Assembly (NCBI GenBank): GCA_964652155.1
Contig: CAZZBK010000096.1
Coordinates: 1 to 22,973 of the forward strand
DNA length: 22,973 bases
Source of the DNA: CAZZBK01 sp964652155
GTDB taxonomy: Bacteria; Planctomycetota; Planctomycetia; Pirellulales; PNKZ01
Reading direction: 5' to 3'
Part shown: one piece after another, positions 7,031 through 14,871 of the stretch
How positions within the stretch are numbered: the first letter of the stretch is position 1
Layout of the letters: the number at the start of each line of letters is the position of its first letter
The notes under the pieces: model-generated
Databases searched by the model: none
Told to the model about the DNA's origin: nothing
The model's input: only the letters and a program-made list of their open reading frames with translations
Position numbers and translations under genes: made by a program

Positions 7031-8089
7031 TCAGGCCGATCCGGCACGCGCGACCACGATCCTGCCAGCGGACGCAGATTCAATGCGTCCGATCACCGCC
7101 GCATCGCAGACGCCGCGGGCTCGTAAGGCGGCCATCACCCGCTCGACTTGGTCCGGAGCGACGGCCGCCAACAGCCCTCCCGATGTTTGCGCGTCGCAGA
7201 GGATCCATTGCTCTTCCTTCGTGATATCGGCGGCGTAAGTCACCCAATCCGCCAGAAACCGATGATTGGCATGTGTGCCGCCGGGCGCAATCCCAGCCCG
7301 CACGTATTCCCAGGCCGCAGCCAAAACCGGTACACGCTCCAAAAAAATTTGGGCCGTGACCTGACTGGCCGCGACGACATTGCGAAGATGACCGAGGAGT
7401 CCGAACCCGGTGACATCCGTCAAGGCGTGCGCTCCGCAGCGAGCGAACTCCTCGCCAGCGACTCGGTTAAGTGTGGTCATCACCTCAATCGCTTGGCCGA
7501 TCGCGCCGAGACGGTCCTCACCGTTCTTGGCGGCGGTCGTGATGATGCCCAGCCCCAATGGCTTGGTCAGGATCAGCACGTCGCCGCTCTGGGCCTTGTC
7601 GTTGGACAACACGCGGTTCGGGGCAACCGTGCCAACCACGGAGAGACCGAAAATCGGCTCGTCCGATTTGATCGTGTGCCCGCCGACGATGGCCACGCCG
7701 GCCTCGGCAGCCTTGTCGGCAGCGCCCCGCAGAATTTCGACGAGTACCTCCGGTGGCAAGATCGCGTCGGGGAAACCCACGATGCTCAAGGCCGTTAGTG
7801 GTGTGCCCCCCATGGCGTAGACATCGCTCAAGGCGTTTGCGGCGGCCACGGCGCCGAAATCATACGGTCGATCGACGATCGGCGTAAAAAAATCGGTCGT
7901 GAGAACCAACGCCAAATCATCGGTCAACTTGTAAATCGCCGCATCGTCGGCCGTGGCACTGCCCACCAGTACATTCGGGTCAGTAATCGCGGGGAGCGCT
8001 CCCAGCAGCGAAAGTAAATAGCCCGGAGGTTGTTTCGCGGCGCAGCCCGCGCGTTTGGCTAATTGAGTGAGCCGAATCGGATCGGTCAT
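7031..8089 (-). CDS. selD: Selenide, water dikinase (selenophosphate synthetase)
   Basis: Makes selenophosphate from selenide and ATP, the Se donor for Sec-tRNA formation; cytoplasmic. From the ATG at 8089 (GAGG upstream) the protein has 352 residues, a normal length. The catalytic pair is visible: C16 and K19 in RAGCAAKQPPGYL, equivalent to Cys17 and Lys20 of the E. coli enzyme, so this SelD is a Cys form and not itself a selenoprotein. The second Cys of the E. coli GCGCK motif is Ala. The nucleotide-binding AIR-synthase-like fold shows VLTTDFFTPIVDRPYDFG and the GGHTIKSDEPIFGLSVVG segment. The gene precedes fwdD on the same strand and diverges from selB, so the Se donor and the selenoprotein subunit may be transcribed together. 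Confidence 0.96.
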   Translation of the reverse strand: MTDPIRLTQLAKRAGCAAKQPPGYLLSLLGALPAITDPNVLVGSATADDAAIYKLTDDLALVLTTDFFTPIVDRPYDFGAVAAANALSDVYAMGGTPLTALSIVGFPDAILPPEVLVEILRGAADKAAEAGVAIVGGHTIKSDEPIFGLSVVGTVAPNRVLSNDKAQSGDVLILTKPLGLGIITTAAKNGEDRLGAIGQAIEVMTTLNRVAGEEFARCGAHALTDVTGFGLLGHLRNVVAASQVTAQIFLERVPVLAAAWEYVRAGIAPGGTHANHRFLADWVTYAADITKEEQWILCDAQTSGGLLAAVAPDQVERVMAALRARGVCDAAVIGRIESASAGRIVVARAGSA

Positions 8090-8133
8090 CCGCGTACCTC
8101 GTGTTCGCTTTCCAGTTGAGTCCGTCTGCCGCA

Positions 8134-8162
8134 CTTATACCACCTGTGACCTATCGGCTCTA
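8134..8162 (-). promoter_or_regulatory. Candidate promoter for selD
   Basis: On the minus strand TATAAG (8139-8134, five of six consensus bases) lies 17 nt after TAGAGC (8162-8157, a weak -35). It would give a leader of about 35-40 nt before the selD ATG. A perfect AGCTA-TCG-TAGCT palindrome (8168-8180) sits just upstream of it, in the divergent selD/selB gap, and could be a shared operator. Confidence 0.35.
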
Positions 8163-8273
8163 GACACAGCTATCGTAGCTCGCGGATGCTTGCCCCCCTC
8201 CCAGGCTGACAGCGCGCACCTGGGCGGCTAACATGGTGTGCAGACCCGTTTCGTGCCGGATCGTCGTTGGCGG

Positions 8274-10226
8274 ATGTCCACCTTGTCAAACCACCCTCGT
8301 TCGCAGTTCGTCATCTGTCTGGCAGGGCATATTGACCACGGCAAGTCGTCGCTGGTGCAAAGCCTGACGGGAGCAGACGTCGATCGACTGCCCGAGGAAA
8401 AGCGGCGTGGGATTACGATCGACTTGGGGTTCTCGCATTTCGACGAAGGGGGCGCTCGTTTCGCCCTCATCGACGTTCCCGGGCACGAACGTTTTATTCA
8501 TACGATGGTGGCCGGGGCATCGGGAGTCGATGCCGCTTTGCTCGTCGTCGCGGCAGACGATTCCGTCATGCCGCAGACACGCGAGCACCTTGCGCTGCTG
8601 GAGTTGCTCGGCGTCCGACACGGTGTCATTGCGATCACCAAGTGCGACTTGGCCGATGACGAGCAGCTCGAATTGGTTGACCTGGAAGTCGCCGAGCTTG
8701 TCGCCGATTCATGTCTGGCCGACGCACCCAGGATCAGGGTGTCAACCTTTTCCGGGCTCGGCATCGCGGAGTTGCGACGCGCCGTGGTCCAGGCGGCCCA
8801 CGCTTCGCCCGTGCGACCAACAAACGAGCCACGCTTTCGGCTGCCGATCGATCGGGCATTTTCCCCGACTGGACAAGGGGCCGTCGTCACGGGGACGGTC
8901 TGGCGTGGAACCGCGCGCGTGGGAGACACCTTGCACCTGCTTCCCGAGGCAACGCCGGTTCGGATTCGCCGCTTGCAGTCACAAGGCGCAGATGTCGAGC
9001 AGGTTGCGGCGGGCGAACGCGCCGCGATCAACCTGGTGGGGGTCAAGGCGTCGGCCATTCATCGCGGCTACGAGTTGGCAACTCCGTACGCCTTCCAGCC
9101 CTCAGACCGTTTGCTGGTGCAGCTGCGCTTGCTGGCCGACGGGGGACGGGGCCTAAAACATCGACAGTCGGTCCGCATCCACCTGGCCGCCAACCAGGTC
9201 ACGGCCCAACTTCTACTGGGACAGCGCGAAGTGGTGCCCGGCCAATCCGCGTTCGCCCTCCTGCGGTGCGAAACACCCATCGTCGCCGAATATGGTCAGG
9301 CCTTTGTCCTGCGGCAACTCTCGCCCGCCACGACCCTGGGGGGCGGATCGATTCTCGCGCCTGCGCTCCGTGCGACCGATCGCCTCACCCATTGCCTCGC
9401 GGTCGCAGAGGGACTGGCAGACTCCGACCCACACGTGCGACTGGCGGCGTATATCGATCTGCGTCGCGAAGCGACCTTCGATGAATCGAGCGCGTCTTGG
9501 GTGGGGTTGAGTCGGTCGGAGTCTCAGGAGATCCTCCAACACCTGGTTGAGCAGCGCCAGGTCGTCCGCGCAACCGGACCGCAGCCTTGTTATGTCAGCG
9601 CGCAGCGTTTTCAACAACTGAAAGCACAACTGATCCACCGCTGTCAGATCGAGCTGGCACGACGTCGGCCGGCAGCTCATCTGCCGCTCTCGGTCATCCT
9701 GTCGGCCATGAGCCGCCACGCCAGTCCGCCCGTGTTGGACGCCCTGCTTGAAGCGCTGACCGCGCAGCGCGAGGTGGTGCGACGCGACGATCGCATTGGG
9801 CTCCCCAGCGGTCCGGAGCTCACCCATCGTCAACGTCAGATGCTCGATACCATGCTGGCCGAATGCGTTGGAGCCGGCCCCGCGCCCCCCACGTTGAAAG
9901 AGTTTGCCGAGCGACATGGCTATGCTCCGCGTGACCTGGAACCCCTGGTGCAAGTGGCCGTCGACGAGGGGCGATTGGTGCGATTGTCACCCGAACTCGT
10001 CATCGACCGCGATGCGCTCGACGCCTTGCGACGTAGCCTCGTGGACCATTTCCAAAAACATGCAACCGCCAAGTTGGGTGAGCTCCGCGAGCACTGGGGC
10101 ATTACCCGCAAGCATGCCGTGCCGATCTTCGAGTTCTTCGACGAACGCCAAATTACGTCGCGCGCCGGTGACCTCCGCTCGCCCGGACCCCGTATGTCAT
10201 TGCCCGTCGACGAGGCCAGCTCATGA
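8274..10226 (+). CDS. selB: Selenocysteine-specific translation elongation factor SelB
   Basis: GTPase that carries Sec-tRNA to ribosomes paused at UGA by binding the SECIS hairpin. The 650-residue length is usual for bacteria. G-domain motifs are in order: GHIDHGKSS (about residues 18-26), RGITIDLGF, DVPGHERF and TKCD. EF-Tu-like domains 2 and 3 follow (SPTGQGAVVTGTVWRG). The C-terminal winged-helix array ends with KLGELREHWGITRKHAVPIF, the SECIS-binding part of the family. The ATG at 8274 is chosen because the conserved region begins soon after; a GTG at 8238 would add 12 unremarkable residues. Its end overlaps selA by 4 nt (ATGA), so the two are coupled. Confidence 0.97.
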   Translation: MSTLSNHPRSQFVICLAGHIDHGKSSLVQSLTGADVDRLPEEKRRGITIDLGFSHFDEGGARFALIDVPGHERFIHTMVAGASGVDAALLVVAADDSVMPQTREHLALLELLGVRHGVIAITKCDLADDEQLELVDLEVAELVADSCLADAPRIRVSTFSGLGIAELRRAVVQAAHASPVRPTNEPRFRLPIDRAFSPTGQGAVVTGTVWRGTARVGDTLHLLPEATPVRIRRLQSQGADVEQVAAGERAAINLVGVKASAIHRGYELATPYAFQPSDRLLVQLRLLADGGRGLKHRQSVRIHLAANQVTAQLLLGQREVVPGQSAFALLRCETPIVAEYGQAFVLRQLSPATTLGGGSILAPALRATDRLTHCLAVAEGLADSDPHVRLAAYIDLRREATFDESSASWVGLSRSESQEILQHLVEQRQVVRATGPQPCYVSAQRFQQLKAQLIHRCQIELARRRPAAHLPLSVILSAMSRHASPPVLDALLEALTAQREVVRRDDRIGLPSGPELTHRQRQMLDTMLAECVGAGPAPPTLKEFAERHGYAPRDLEPLVQVAVDEGRLVRLSPELVIDRDALDALRRSLVDHFQKHATAKLGELREHWGITRKHAVPIFEFFDERQITSRAGDLRSPGPRMSLPVDEASS

Positions 10227-11617
10227 AATCTCAGAACCAACCGAACCTGCGACTGCTACCCGCGGTGGAGCGCGTGCTGAATCTCCCCCAGGTCGCCCCG
10301 CTTTGCACCCAATACGGACGAACGACCGTCACCCAGTGGGTTCGCGAAATCCTCAGCGACTTGCGAAGGGGCCGAGCGGGCCGCTTGCCCGCGGACGCCG
10401 CGCAGATCGAGGCGCATGTCGTTCATGACTTGACTGAGGTCGCCGATCGCGCCGCGTCGCAGCGGCTGCGCCAAGCCATCAACGGCACCGGCATTGTGAT
10501 CCACACGAATCTTGGCCGAGCCCCGCTGGCACCCGCGGCCATTCAAGCGATGACCGCCGCCGCGGCCTGCACGAACCTCGAAGTCGATTTGTCGACGGGC
10601 CAGCGCGGTCGACGCGGGCTGGCGGTCGAAGTCCTTTGCCAGCAGCTCACAGGTGCCGAGGACGCGCTCGTCGTCAACAACGGTGCCGCCGCAACGTTGC
10701 TCACCTTGCAGGCCTTGGCCGCTGGACGTCGCGTCGTGATCTCGCGCGGGCAGCTCATCGAGATCGGCGGTTCGTTTCGCTTACCCGACGTCTTCCGTCA
10801 AGCGGGCGTTGAACTCCATGAGGTCGGAACCACCAACCGCACAAGGCTCGCGGATTACGCACAGGCCATCGGCCCCGATACCGCGGCGCTATTGCGCGTC
10901 CACCCCAGCAATTATCGAATCTCCGGATTTTGCGAATCCGTCAGCGTCGCGGCCTTGGCCGAGTTGGCCCAGGCCAGTCGACTTCCACTCATCGACGACG
11001 TTGGCAGCGGCTGCTTGTACGATCTGACGCGCTATGGATTGCCCGATGAACCCATCGTTGGCGATAGCTTGCGTTCAGGGGCGGACCTAGTGATCTTCAG
11101 CGGTGACAAGCTGCTCGGCGGCCCGCAATGCGGCATGATCGTGGGTCGCGCGGAGATCGTCGCGAAACTGCGGGCCCATCCGCTCGCACGGGCACTGCGC
11201 GTCGATAAGCTGACCCTGGCCGCGCTGCAAGGAACGCTGGAAATCCATCGCGCCGGTCGCGCCTTCGACGAGGTTCCCGTGCTTCGTCAGTTGGCGCTGA
11301 CCGCCGACGATCTCCGCCCCAGGGCCGAGCGGTTGCTCGACCGTCTGCGTCGCGAATCCAACATCCCCGATCGATTCTCCTTGCAGTTGGTCTCGTCGGC
11401 TCCTGGGGGCGGTGCCTTGCCTGAACTAACCGTGCCCAGTTGGGCGATTGCCATTTCCGCCTCCAGCCCCGATGATGTCTGCAGGCAATTGCGTCTTGGG
11501 ACCCCGGCGGTGTTCTCTCGAATTCATGAGGGCTGCGCCCTGATTGACCTGCGCACCGTGTTACCGGAAGATGACGAGCCACTCGTCCGGAGGCTCGTCG
11601 AGGGCTGGACGGACTGA
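10223..11617 (+). CDS. selA: L-seryl-tRNA(Sec) selenium transferase
   Basis: PLP enzyme, a ring-shaped decamer in bacteria, that converts Ser-tRNA(Sec) to Sec-tRNA(Sec) using selenophosphate. The 464 residues match the family length. Seen: the N-terminal domain (AVERVLN...WVREIL), the NGTGIVIHTNLGRAPL signature, the VVNNGAAATLL PLP-binding region, IDDVGSGCLYDL, and the PLP lysine K296 in IFSGDKLLGGPQCG (Lys295 in E. coli). Bacterial SelA acts directly on seryl-tRNA, so no PSTK/SepSecS is needed. The start ATG overlaps the selB stop. tRNA-Sec follows 75 nt downstream, with a strong hairpin in between. The stop is TGA. Confidence 0.97.
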   Translation: MKSQNQPNLRLLPAVERVLNLPQVAPLCTQYGRTTVTQWVREILSDLRRGRAGRLPADAAQIEAHVVHDLTEVADRAASQRLRQAINGTGIVIHTNLGRAPLAPAAIQAMTAAAACTNLEVDLSTGQRGRRGLAVEVLCQQLTGAEDALVVNNGAAATLLTLQALAAGRRVVISRGQLIEIGGSFRLPDVFRQAGVELHEVGTTNRTRLADYAQAIGPDTAALLRVHPSNYRISGFCESVSVAALAELAQASRLPLIDDVGSGCLYDLTRYGLPDEPIVGDSLRSGADLVIFSGDKLLGGPQCGMIVGRAEIVAKLRAHPLARALRVDKLTLAALQGTLEIHRAGRAFDEVPVLRQLALTADDLRPRAERLLDRLRRESNIPDRFSLQLVSSAPGGGALPELTVPSWAIAISASSPDDVCRQLRLGTPAVFSRIHEGCALIDLRTVLPEDDEPLVRRLVEGWTD

Positions 11618-11655
11618 ACGCCCATCGTGTTTGCAAAAGGATCGTGCCAAAGGGA

Positions 11656-11688
11656 GATGCGATCGGACGCAGTTGGTCCGATCGCATC
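11656..11688 (+). promoter_or_regulatory. Perfect 13-bp hairpin between selA and tRNA-Sec, SECIS-like cap
   Basis: GATGCGATCGGAC (11656-11668) pairs without error with GTCCGATCGCATC (11676-11688) around a 7-nt loop, GCAGTTG. If C11670 and G11675 pair, the cap becomes C-AGUU-G with a bulged G below it: the same closing pair and tetraloop as the fwdB SECIS. It is not followed by a U-run. It could be a terminator or attenuator after selA, a tRNA processing element, or a SelB-binding regulatory element such as the SECIS-like hairpin known in the E. coli selAB leader. Confidence 0.5.
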
Positions 11689-11692
11689 ATTC

Positions 11693-11787
11693 GGGAGTGA
11701 ATGCGGCTCTGGTGACCGCCCCGGTCTTCAAAACCGGTGGAACGTCGTACACCGACGTTCGGTGGGTTCGATTCCCATCCGCTCCCG
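11693..11787 (+). tRNA. selC: tRNA-Sec (anticodon UCA)
   Basis: A 95-nt tRNA without encoded CCA. The anticodon arm is CCGGT-CTTCAAA-ACCGG, with TCA at 11728-11730. The D arm is GCGG/CCGC (11703-11706, 11716-11719) with the GGTGA loop also seen in E. coli selC. The long variable arm is a perfect 7-bp stem AACGTCG/CGACGTT (11741-11759). The T arm is GTGGG-TTCGATT-CCCAT. The acceptor GGGAGTGA pairs with CCGCTCCC at seven positions; the eighth is an A-C mismatch. The discriminator is G11787. Length, long extra arm and UCA anticodon together identify it as tRNA-Sec. It is in line with selB-selA and probably co-transcribed or processed from that RNA. Confidence 0.95.
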
Positions 11788-11788
11788 C

Positions 11789-12847
11789 TTACGACTTGTT
11801 TTGGAACGCAAATCGCAACTCGATGTTTTCGCTTGGCAACTGCTTGCCACCCACTTCGATATGGGGATGGATGAAAAAATTGAGTGGCGGCTGAGCGGAC
11901 TTAGGAACCAACTCCAGGTCTCGTCCCGCCGAAAACAGCACACGATCAGCCGTCAGATTGCCGAAGTAGTATTCCTTCATTTCTGGGTGTTTGTCGGCCT
12001 CTGAAATGTCCACCGGTATCCAACCTCGTTCGTCGAGGTGAAACCACGCCCAACAGTGGTAGCCCGCAATGGGCCCTTCGGACTTGTCGGTGGGAATGGA
12101 GAATCCGATCTCGAAGCGAGTGGGCAAGCCTTGCGATCGAGCCAGAGACATGAACAGGCTGTGAAAATCCGTGCAATTCCCATAGCCGCTATCGCACACC
12201 CAGTTGGTATCGCCCCGCCCCCAACCGGTCCCCTCCTTCTTATAGACCACATGATCGTCGACCAAGTCATACAGTTGCCGCGCCAATCCCAGTTTATCCT
12301 GACTTAACTCCACCGAGGCGAGCAGCTTCAGTGACTTACCCGTCGTTGGTGCCATTTTGTTCGCGCCGAGAAATAGTGCGCGCCGCATGTCATCCAACCT
12401 TTCATCGGGACGATCCCCGGGCGTCGATGCCTTGCGAAGCACTTCGTGGCGCACCACCGCATAAGAAACGTCGACCACGAATTCACCGGTCGACGGAATC
12501 CGAGTCTCAAAGTAAAGAATCCGGTTGCCGTACTGAGATTCTTCGCTCTCGGAGAGTTCGGCAGGGGCGATGGCGGCGAGGCGGCTGACCACCTGGCAAT
12601 CCGTATTCGTCGGGCACGGAAGCCACACGCGGACTACGTTCTTCTCCCCATCATCGCTGGGCTGCAAGCCTTTCACGCGAAAACGATACTGGAACGTAAA
12701 TCTACGCTGCTCGGCTTGCACCGAGTTGCGGCGGTCCTTCGCTTTCGCGTCGCTCGGCTGATCCGCCCGAGAGGTCGCCTCGCCATGAACACACAAGACC
12801 GTCAACAGGATCAACCAAACCACACGAATACGAATATATGATGACAT
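11789..12847 (-). CDS. Exported transglutaminase-like protein
   Basis: A 352-residue protein with an N-terminal hydrophobic signal segment (VVWLILLTVLCVHG, residues 9-22), probably exported. It carries a transglutaminase-like (papain-fold) domain with the catalytic triad C225 (GNCTDFHSLFMSLAR), H264 (AGYHCWAWFH) and D280 (IPVDISEAD). An N-terminal beta-rich domain with a 'VRVWLPCP' strand precedes it, as in many bacterial transglutaminase-like peptidases. The substrate is unknown. Start choice: the second ATG (12847) has AGAGGG six bases upstream; the first ATG (12862) would add only MRGLF. The stop TAA lies 1 nt beyond the 3' end of the convergent tRNA-Sec gene, so transcripts of the two must collide or be separated by processing. 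No link to selenium is evident. Confidence 0.88.
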   Translation of the reverse strand: MSSYIRIRVVWLILLTVLCVHGEATSRADQPSDAKAKDRRNSVQAEQRRFTFQYRFRVKGLQPSDDGEKNVVRVWLPCPTNTDCQVVSRLAAIAPAELSESEESQYGNRILYFETRIPSTGEFVVDVSYAVVRHEVLRKASTPGDRPDERLDDMRRALFLGANKMAPTTGKSLKLLASVELSQDKLGLARQLYDLVDDHVVYKKEGTGWGRGDTNWVCDSGYGNCTDFHSLFMSLARSQGLPTRFEIGFSIPTDKSEGPIAGYHCWAWFHLDERGWIPVDISEADKHPEMKEYYFGNLTADRVLFSAGRDLELVPKSAQPPLNFFIHPHIEVGGKQLPSENIELRFAFQNKS

Positions 12848-13020
12848 GAACAACCCTCTCATGATCGAGGTTCAGCTAATTAGGTTAATAGATCGACCAG
12901 CGGAAGTCCAATCATACCGGCCTCGCGTTGCCCGGCCTATTACCTGCCCCTCGATACCCGCCGTGTGAATCGTCGATGCCGCTCATGACTTGACCGCCTG
13001 AAGATGCTTCCTGATTTCCC

Positions 13021-13139
13021 GGGGAGCCCTAACAGCTTGTTGTCAGGGTGACGTAACCACTAGAGCGCATCGCGGATTCTCCACGCGACACCTCTGGTTG
13101 CTATCGCAACGCCGACATACTCGTTGTCGGGGCCACCCA
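13021..13139. repeat. Palindromic intergenic repeat, diverged copy B
   Basis: Aligns over an identical length of 115 nt (13025-13139) with the element at 14877-14991: both have AGCCCT at the left, the TTGTTGTCAGGGTG block, the CACCTCTGG/TGCCTCTGG block, and a CCGACA...GTTGTCG...CCACCCA/CTACCCA right end. The inner hairpin is GTTGC/GCAAC here and GTCGC/GCGAC in copy A, a compensated base-pair change. It sits in the 308-bp gap between the transglutaminase start and the TIM-barrel gene, where I see no gene. Confidence 0.7.
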
Positions 13140-13155
13140 AGCAGAATCCCTTAGC

Positions 13156-14166
13156 TTATTTGATTCCCAACATCCGATCGAGCGAGTCGCCCGTTTGGTA
13201 AATCAGCGCCTCGCTATGGTGCTGATAGGGATGAAAATACTCGAACGTCAAATAGCCCCGGTAGTCGACGGCCGCGAAGGCCTCGAGCACCGCGGGCCAG
13301 TTCGTCGTGCCGTCCAGCAGCGGTCGGAACGATTCGAGCGAGTGGTCGGTCCCTTTCTTCGTGAACTCCTTGAGGTGCACGTTCTTGGTGCGCTGGCCCA
13401 ACTGGGCGATCCAGTGCTCAGGGTACTGAAACAGCATGATGTTGCCTGTGTCAAAATGCACGCGCACATGCGGGCTTTGAAAATGATCGACAAACGCGAT
13501 CATCTCACCCGGGGTCATCAGGTACCCATTGAAGAAGATGTTTTCGATGTTCAGGTACACCCCGAGCTTCTCGGCGGTCGGCACGAGCTTGGCAATCGCC
13601 TCGCGAGCGCGGCGGTCGCAGACATCGTTCGGCACCGGCTCATAATCCGTTCGCCAGGGGATGCCGACCGCCCCAGGTACGACGAGCAGGTTTTCCGTTC
13701 CCAGGTCATGCGCGCAGCGCGTCATGAGCGTCGCCAGCTCAAGAGCCCGTTCGCGCTTGGCTCTGTCGTGACTGGTGAGCGGATAGGGCCAGAACAGAAA
13801 CGAGCAGACGCCGCTGATCGCGATGCCAATCTTGTCAGCCAATTTACGGATCGCGGTGAACTCGCTCGTGCCGTGCTTGGGTGACAGGTCGTTGTCGAGA
13901 TCGTAGTTCAACTCGATGCCGTCAAAGCCCGCGTCCTTGGCTAGCCGCAGGCACTGTTCCAGGTTCATTTTCTCGGGGTAGGGAAACGCCCAGAGGTTGA
14001 TCGACTTGCGCATATCATAGCGGCGTTTGGCGGGCTGAGCTTGCGCACTCAGGGCTGTTGCGCTCTGGAGACCGAACGCGGCAGCTCCGCCGGCGGCCGC
14101 CAAGGCCCCGCTGATCGCCGAGCGGCGCGAGAGCGTTCCGAACGGACCGGTCTTTGAGTCGGACAT
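13156..14166 (-). CDS. Tat-exported sugar phosphate isomerase/epimerase-like TIM-barrel protein
   Basis: A 336-residue protein of the AP-endonuclease-2/xylose isomerase-like TIM-barrel family (related to hydroxypyruvate isomerase). The N-terminus has a Tat signal (LSRRSAISGALAAAGGAAAF, residues 13-32), so it is predicted to be folded with a metal cofactor and exported. Candidate metal and active-site residues sit in the usual strands: GIELNYDLDND, LNIENIFFNG, VRVHFDTGN, NVHLKEFTKKG and TFEYFHPYQ. Such exported isomerase-like proteins are very numerous in planctomycetes and their substrates are mostly unknown; a role in sugar or inositol catabolism is a guess. The 36-bp gap to the next gene upstream on the same strand suggests the two may share a transcript. 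Confidence 0.85.
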   Translation of the reverse strand: MSDSKTGPFGTLSRRSAISGALAAAGGAAAFGLQSATALSAQAQPAKRRYDMRKSINLWAFPYPEKMNLEQCLRLAKDAGFDGIELNYDLDNDLSPKHGTSEFTAIRKLADKIGIAISGVCSFLFWPYPLTSHDRAKRERALELATLMTRCAHDLGTENLLVVPGAVGIPWRTDYEPVPNDVCDRRAREAIAKLVPTAEKLGVYLNIENIFFNGYLMTPGEMIAFVDHFQSPHVRVHFDTGNIMLFQYPEHWIAQLGQRTKNVHLKEFTKKGTDHSLESFRPLLDGTTNWPAVLEAFAAVDYRGYLTFEYFHPYQHHSEALIYQTGDSLDRMLGIK

Positions 14167-14202
14167 GACAGATAAACTCCGGCAACGAATGAAGAAGTGA
14201 GG

Positions 14203-14757
14203 TCACGGGTTGCGCCGCTGCTTGATCTGCGGCGCGAACTGGGTCGCCTCGCGCAGCGCGCGGCGTGAATGGTCGTAGAACGTGCTGCACAAGAATCCCA
14301 AAAAGCCACCGAGCACGCCAGCACTGATCGTGCCCACCACGACCCCAGCGTAGCCATCGGTCGCGGCGTAGGCGCTGGCCAGCGCCCAGGCTCCCAGCGA
14401 ACCGCACACAAGGGCCGTAAGGCTGGTTCCCAAAATCATCACCCAACTTACGCGGCGAGACGATGCACTGAGCTGAGTGTTGGGCGCGTACGTCACGCTT
14501 TGTTGTGAAAGTCCAACCGGGCGTTCAGGGTCATGACCGGTCTGTTCGTTACGCTGCCGGGTTCCCCAGGCGTTGGCAAACACATGGGCTGCAATCATCA
14601 ACACCCCCAGCAGCAGTCCCCAAGCCCAGGCGGCTGTCACCCGCGTCAGCACGGCGAGTACGATCGACATTAGGGCAACCGCCATCAACAGCGTCCGCAG
14701 GCGAAATTGCCACGGGCGTTCGGGTGTCGCGGCAGCGGGTGTCAGGGGCGGTTCCAT
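14203..14757 (-). CDS. Small membrane protein with planctomycete-type N-terminal motif
   Basis: I do not recognise a function. It has 184 residues with about four membrane segments: two near the N-terminus (TLLMAVALMSIVLAVL and WAWGLLLGVLMIAAHVF), a polar linker of about 40 residues (residues 64-103), then two more (WVMILGTSLTALVCGSLGAW and VVVGTISAGVLGGFLGFL), and a basic tail. The N-terminal FRLRTLLMAV stretch is a motif found at the start of many planctomycete membrane proteins. It lies upstream of, and close to, the isomerase-like gene on the same strand. Confidence 0.75.
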   Translation of the reverse strand: MEPPLTPAAATPERPWQFRLRTLLMAVALMSIVLAVLTRVTAAWAWGLLLGVLMIAAHVFANAWGTRQRNEQTGHDPERPVGLSQQSVTYAPNTQLSASSRRVSWVMILGTSLTALVCGSLGAWALASAYAATDGYAGVVVGTISAGVLGGFLGFLCSTFYDHSRRALREATQFAPQIKQRRNP

Positions 14758-14803
14758 GTGGCAAGCGACAGGACATAACGTGACAGGGCTCGACCCTTAG
14801 AGC

Positions 14804-14835
14804 CTACCATGCCACAGGCACGGCTCAAACGCGCC
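14804..14835 (+). repeat. Direct repeat, copy 1
   Basis: Begins CTACCATGCCACAGGCACGG and runs to CGCGCC. The first 28 nt are identical to 14993-15020, with one mismatch in the next four. The two copies flank the palindromic element, separated from it by 36 bp on this side and 1 bp on the other. Confidence 0.8.
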
Positions 14836-14871
14836 ACGTCGATCGTCGAAAAGGACAGCCTTGTCTCCTCC

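Noticed and set aside
7031..8089. SelD as a second selenoprotein
   Set aside because: The catalytic position is a normal Cys (C16 in RAGCAAK) and there is no internal TGA in the frame.
8200..8224. CCCAGG/CCTGGG stem in the selB leader as a SECIS-like SelB operator
   Set aside because: Only 6 bp with a 13-nt loop and no resemblance to the fwdB SECIS cap; kept only as part of the control-region observation.
11656..11688. Simple rho-independent terminator after selA
   Set aside because: The stem is strong, but the following bases (ATTCGGG) contain no T-run and the tRNA starts 4 nt later. Not excluded, only not supported in its classical form.
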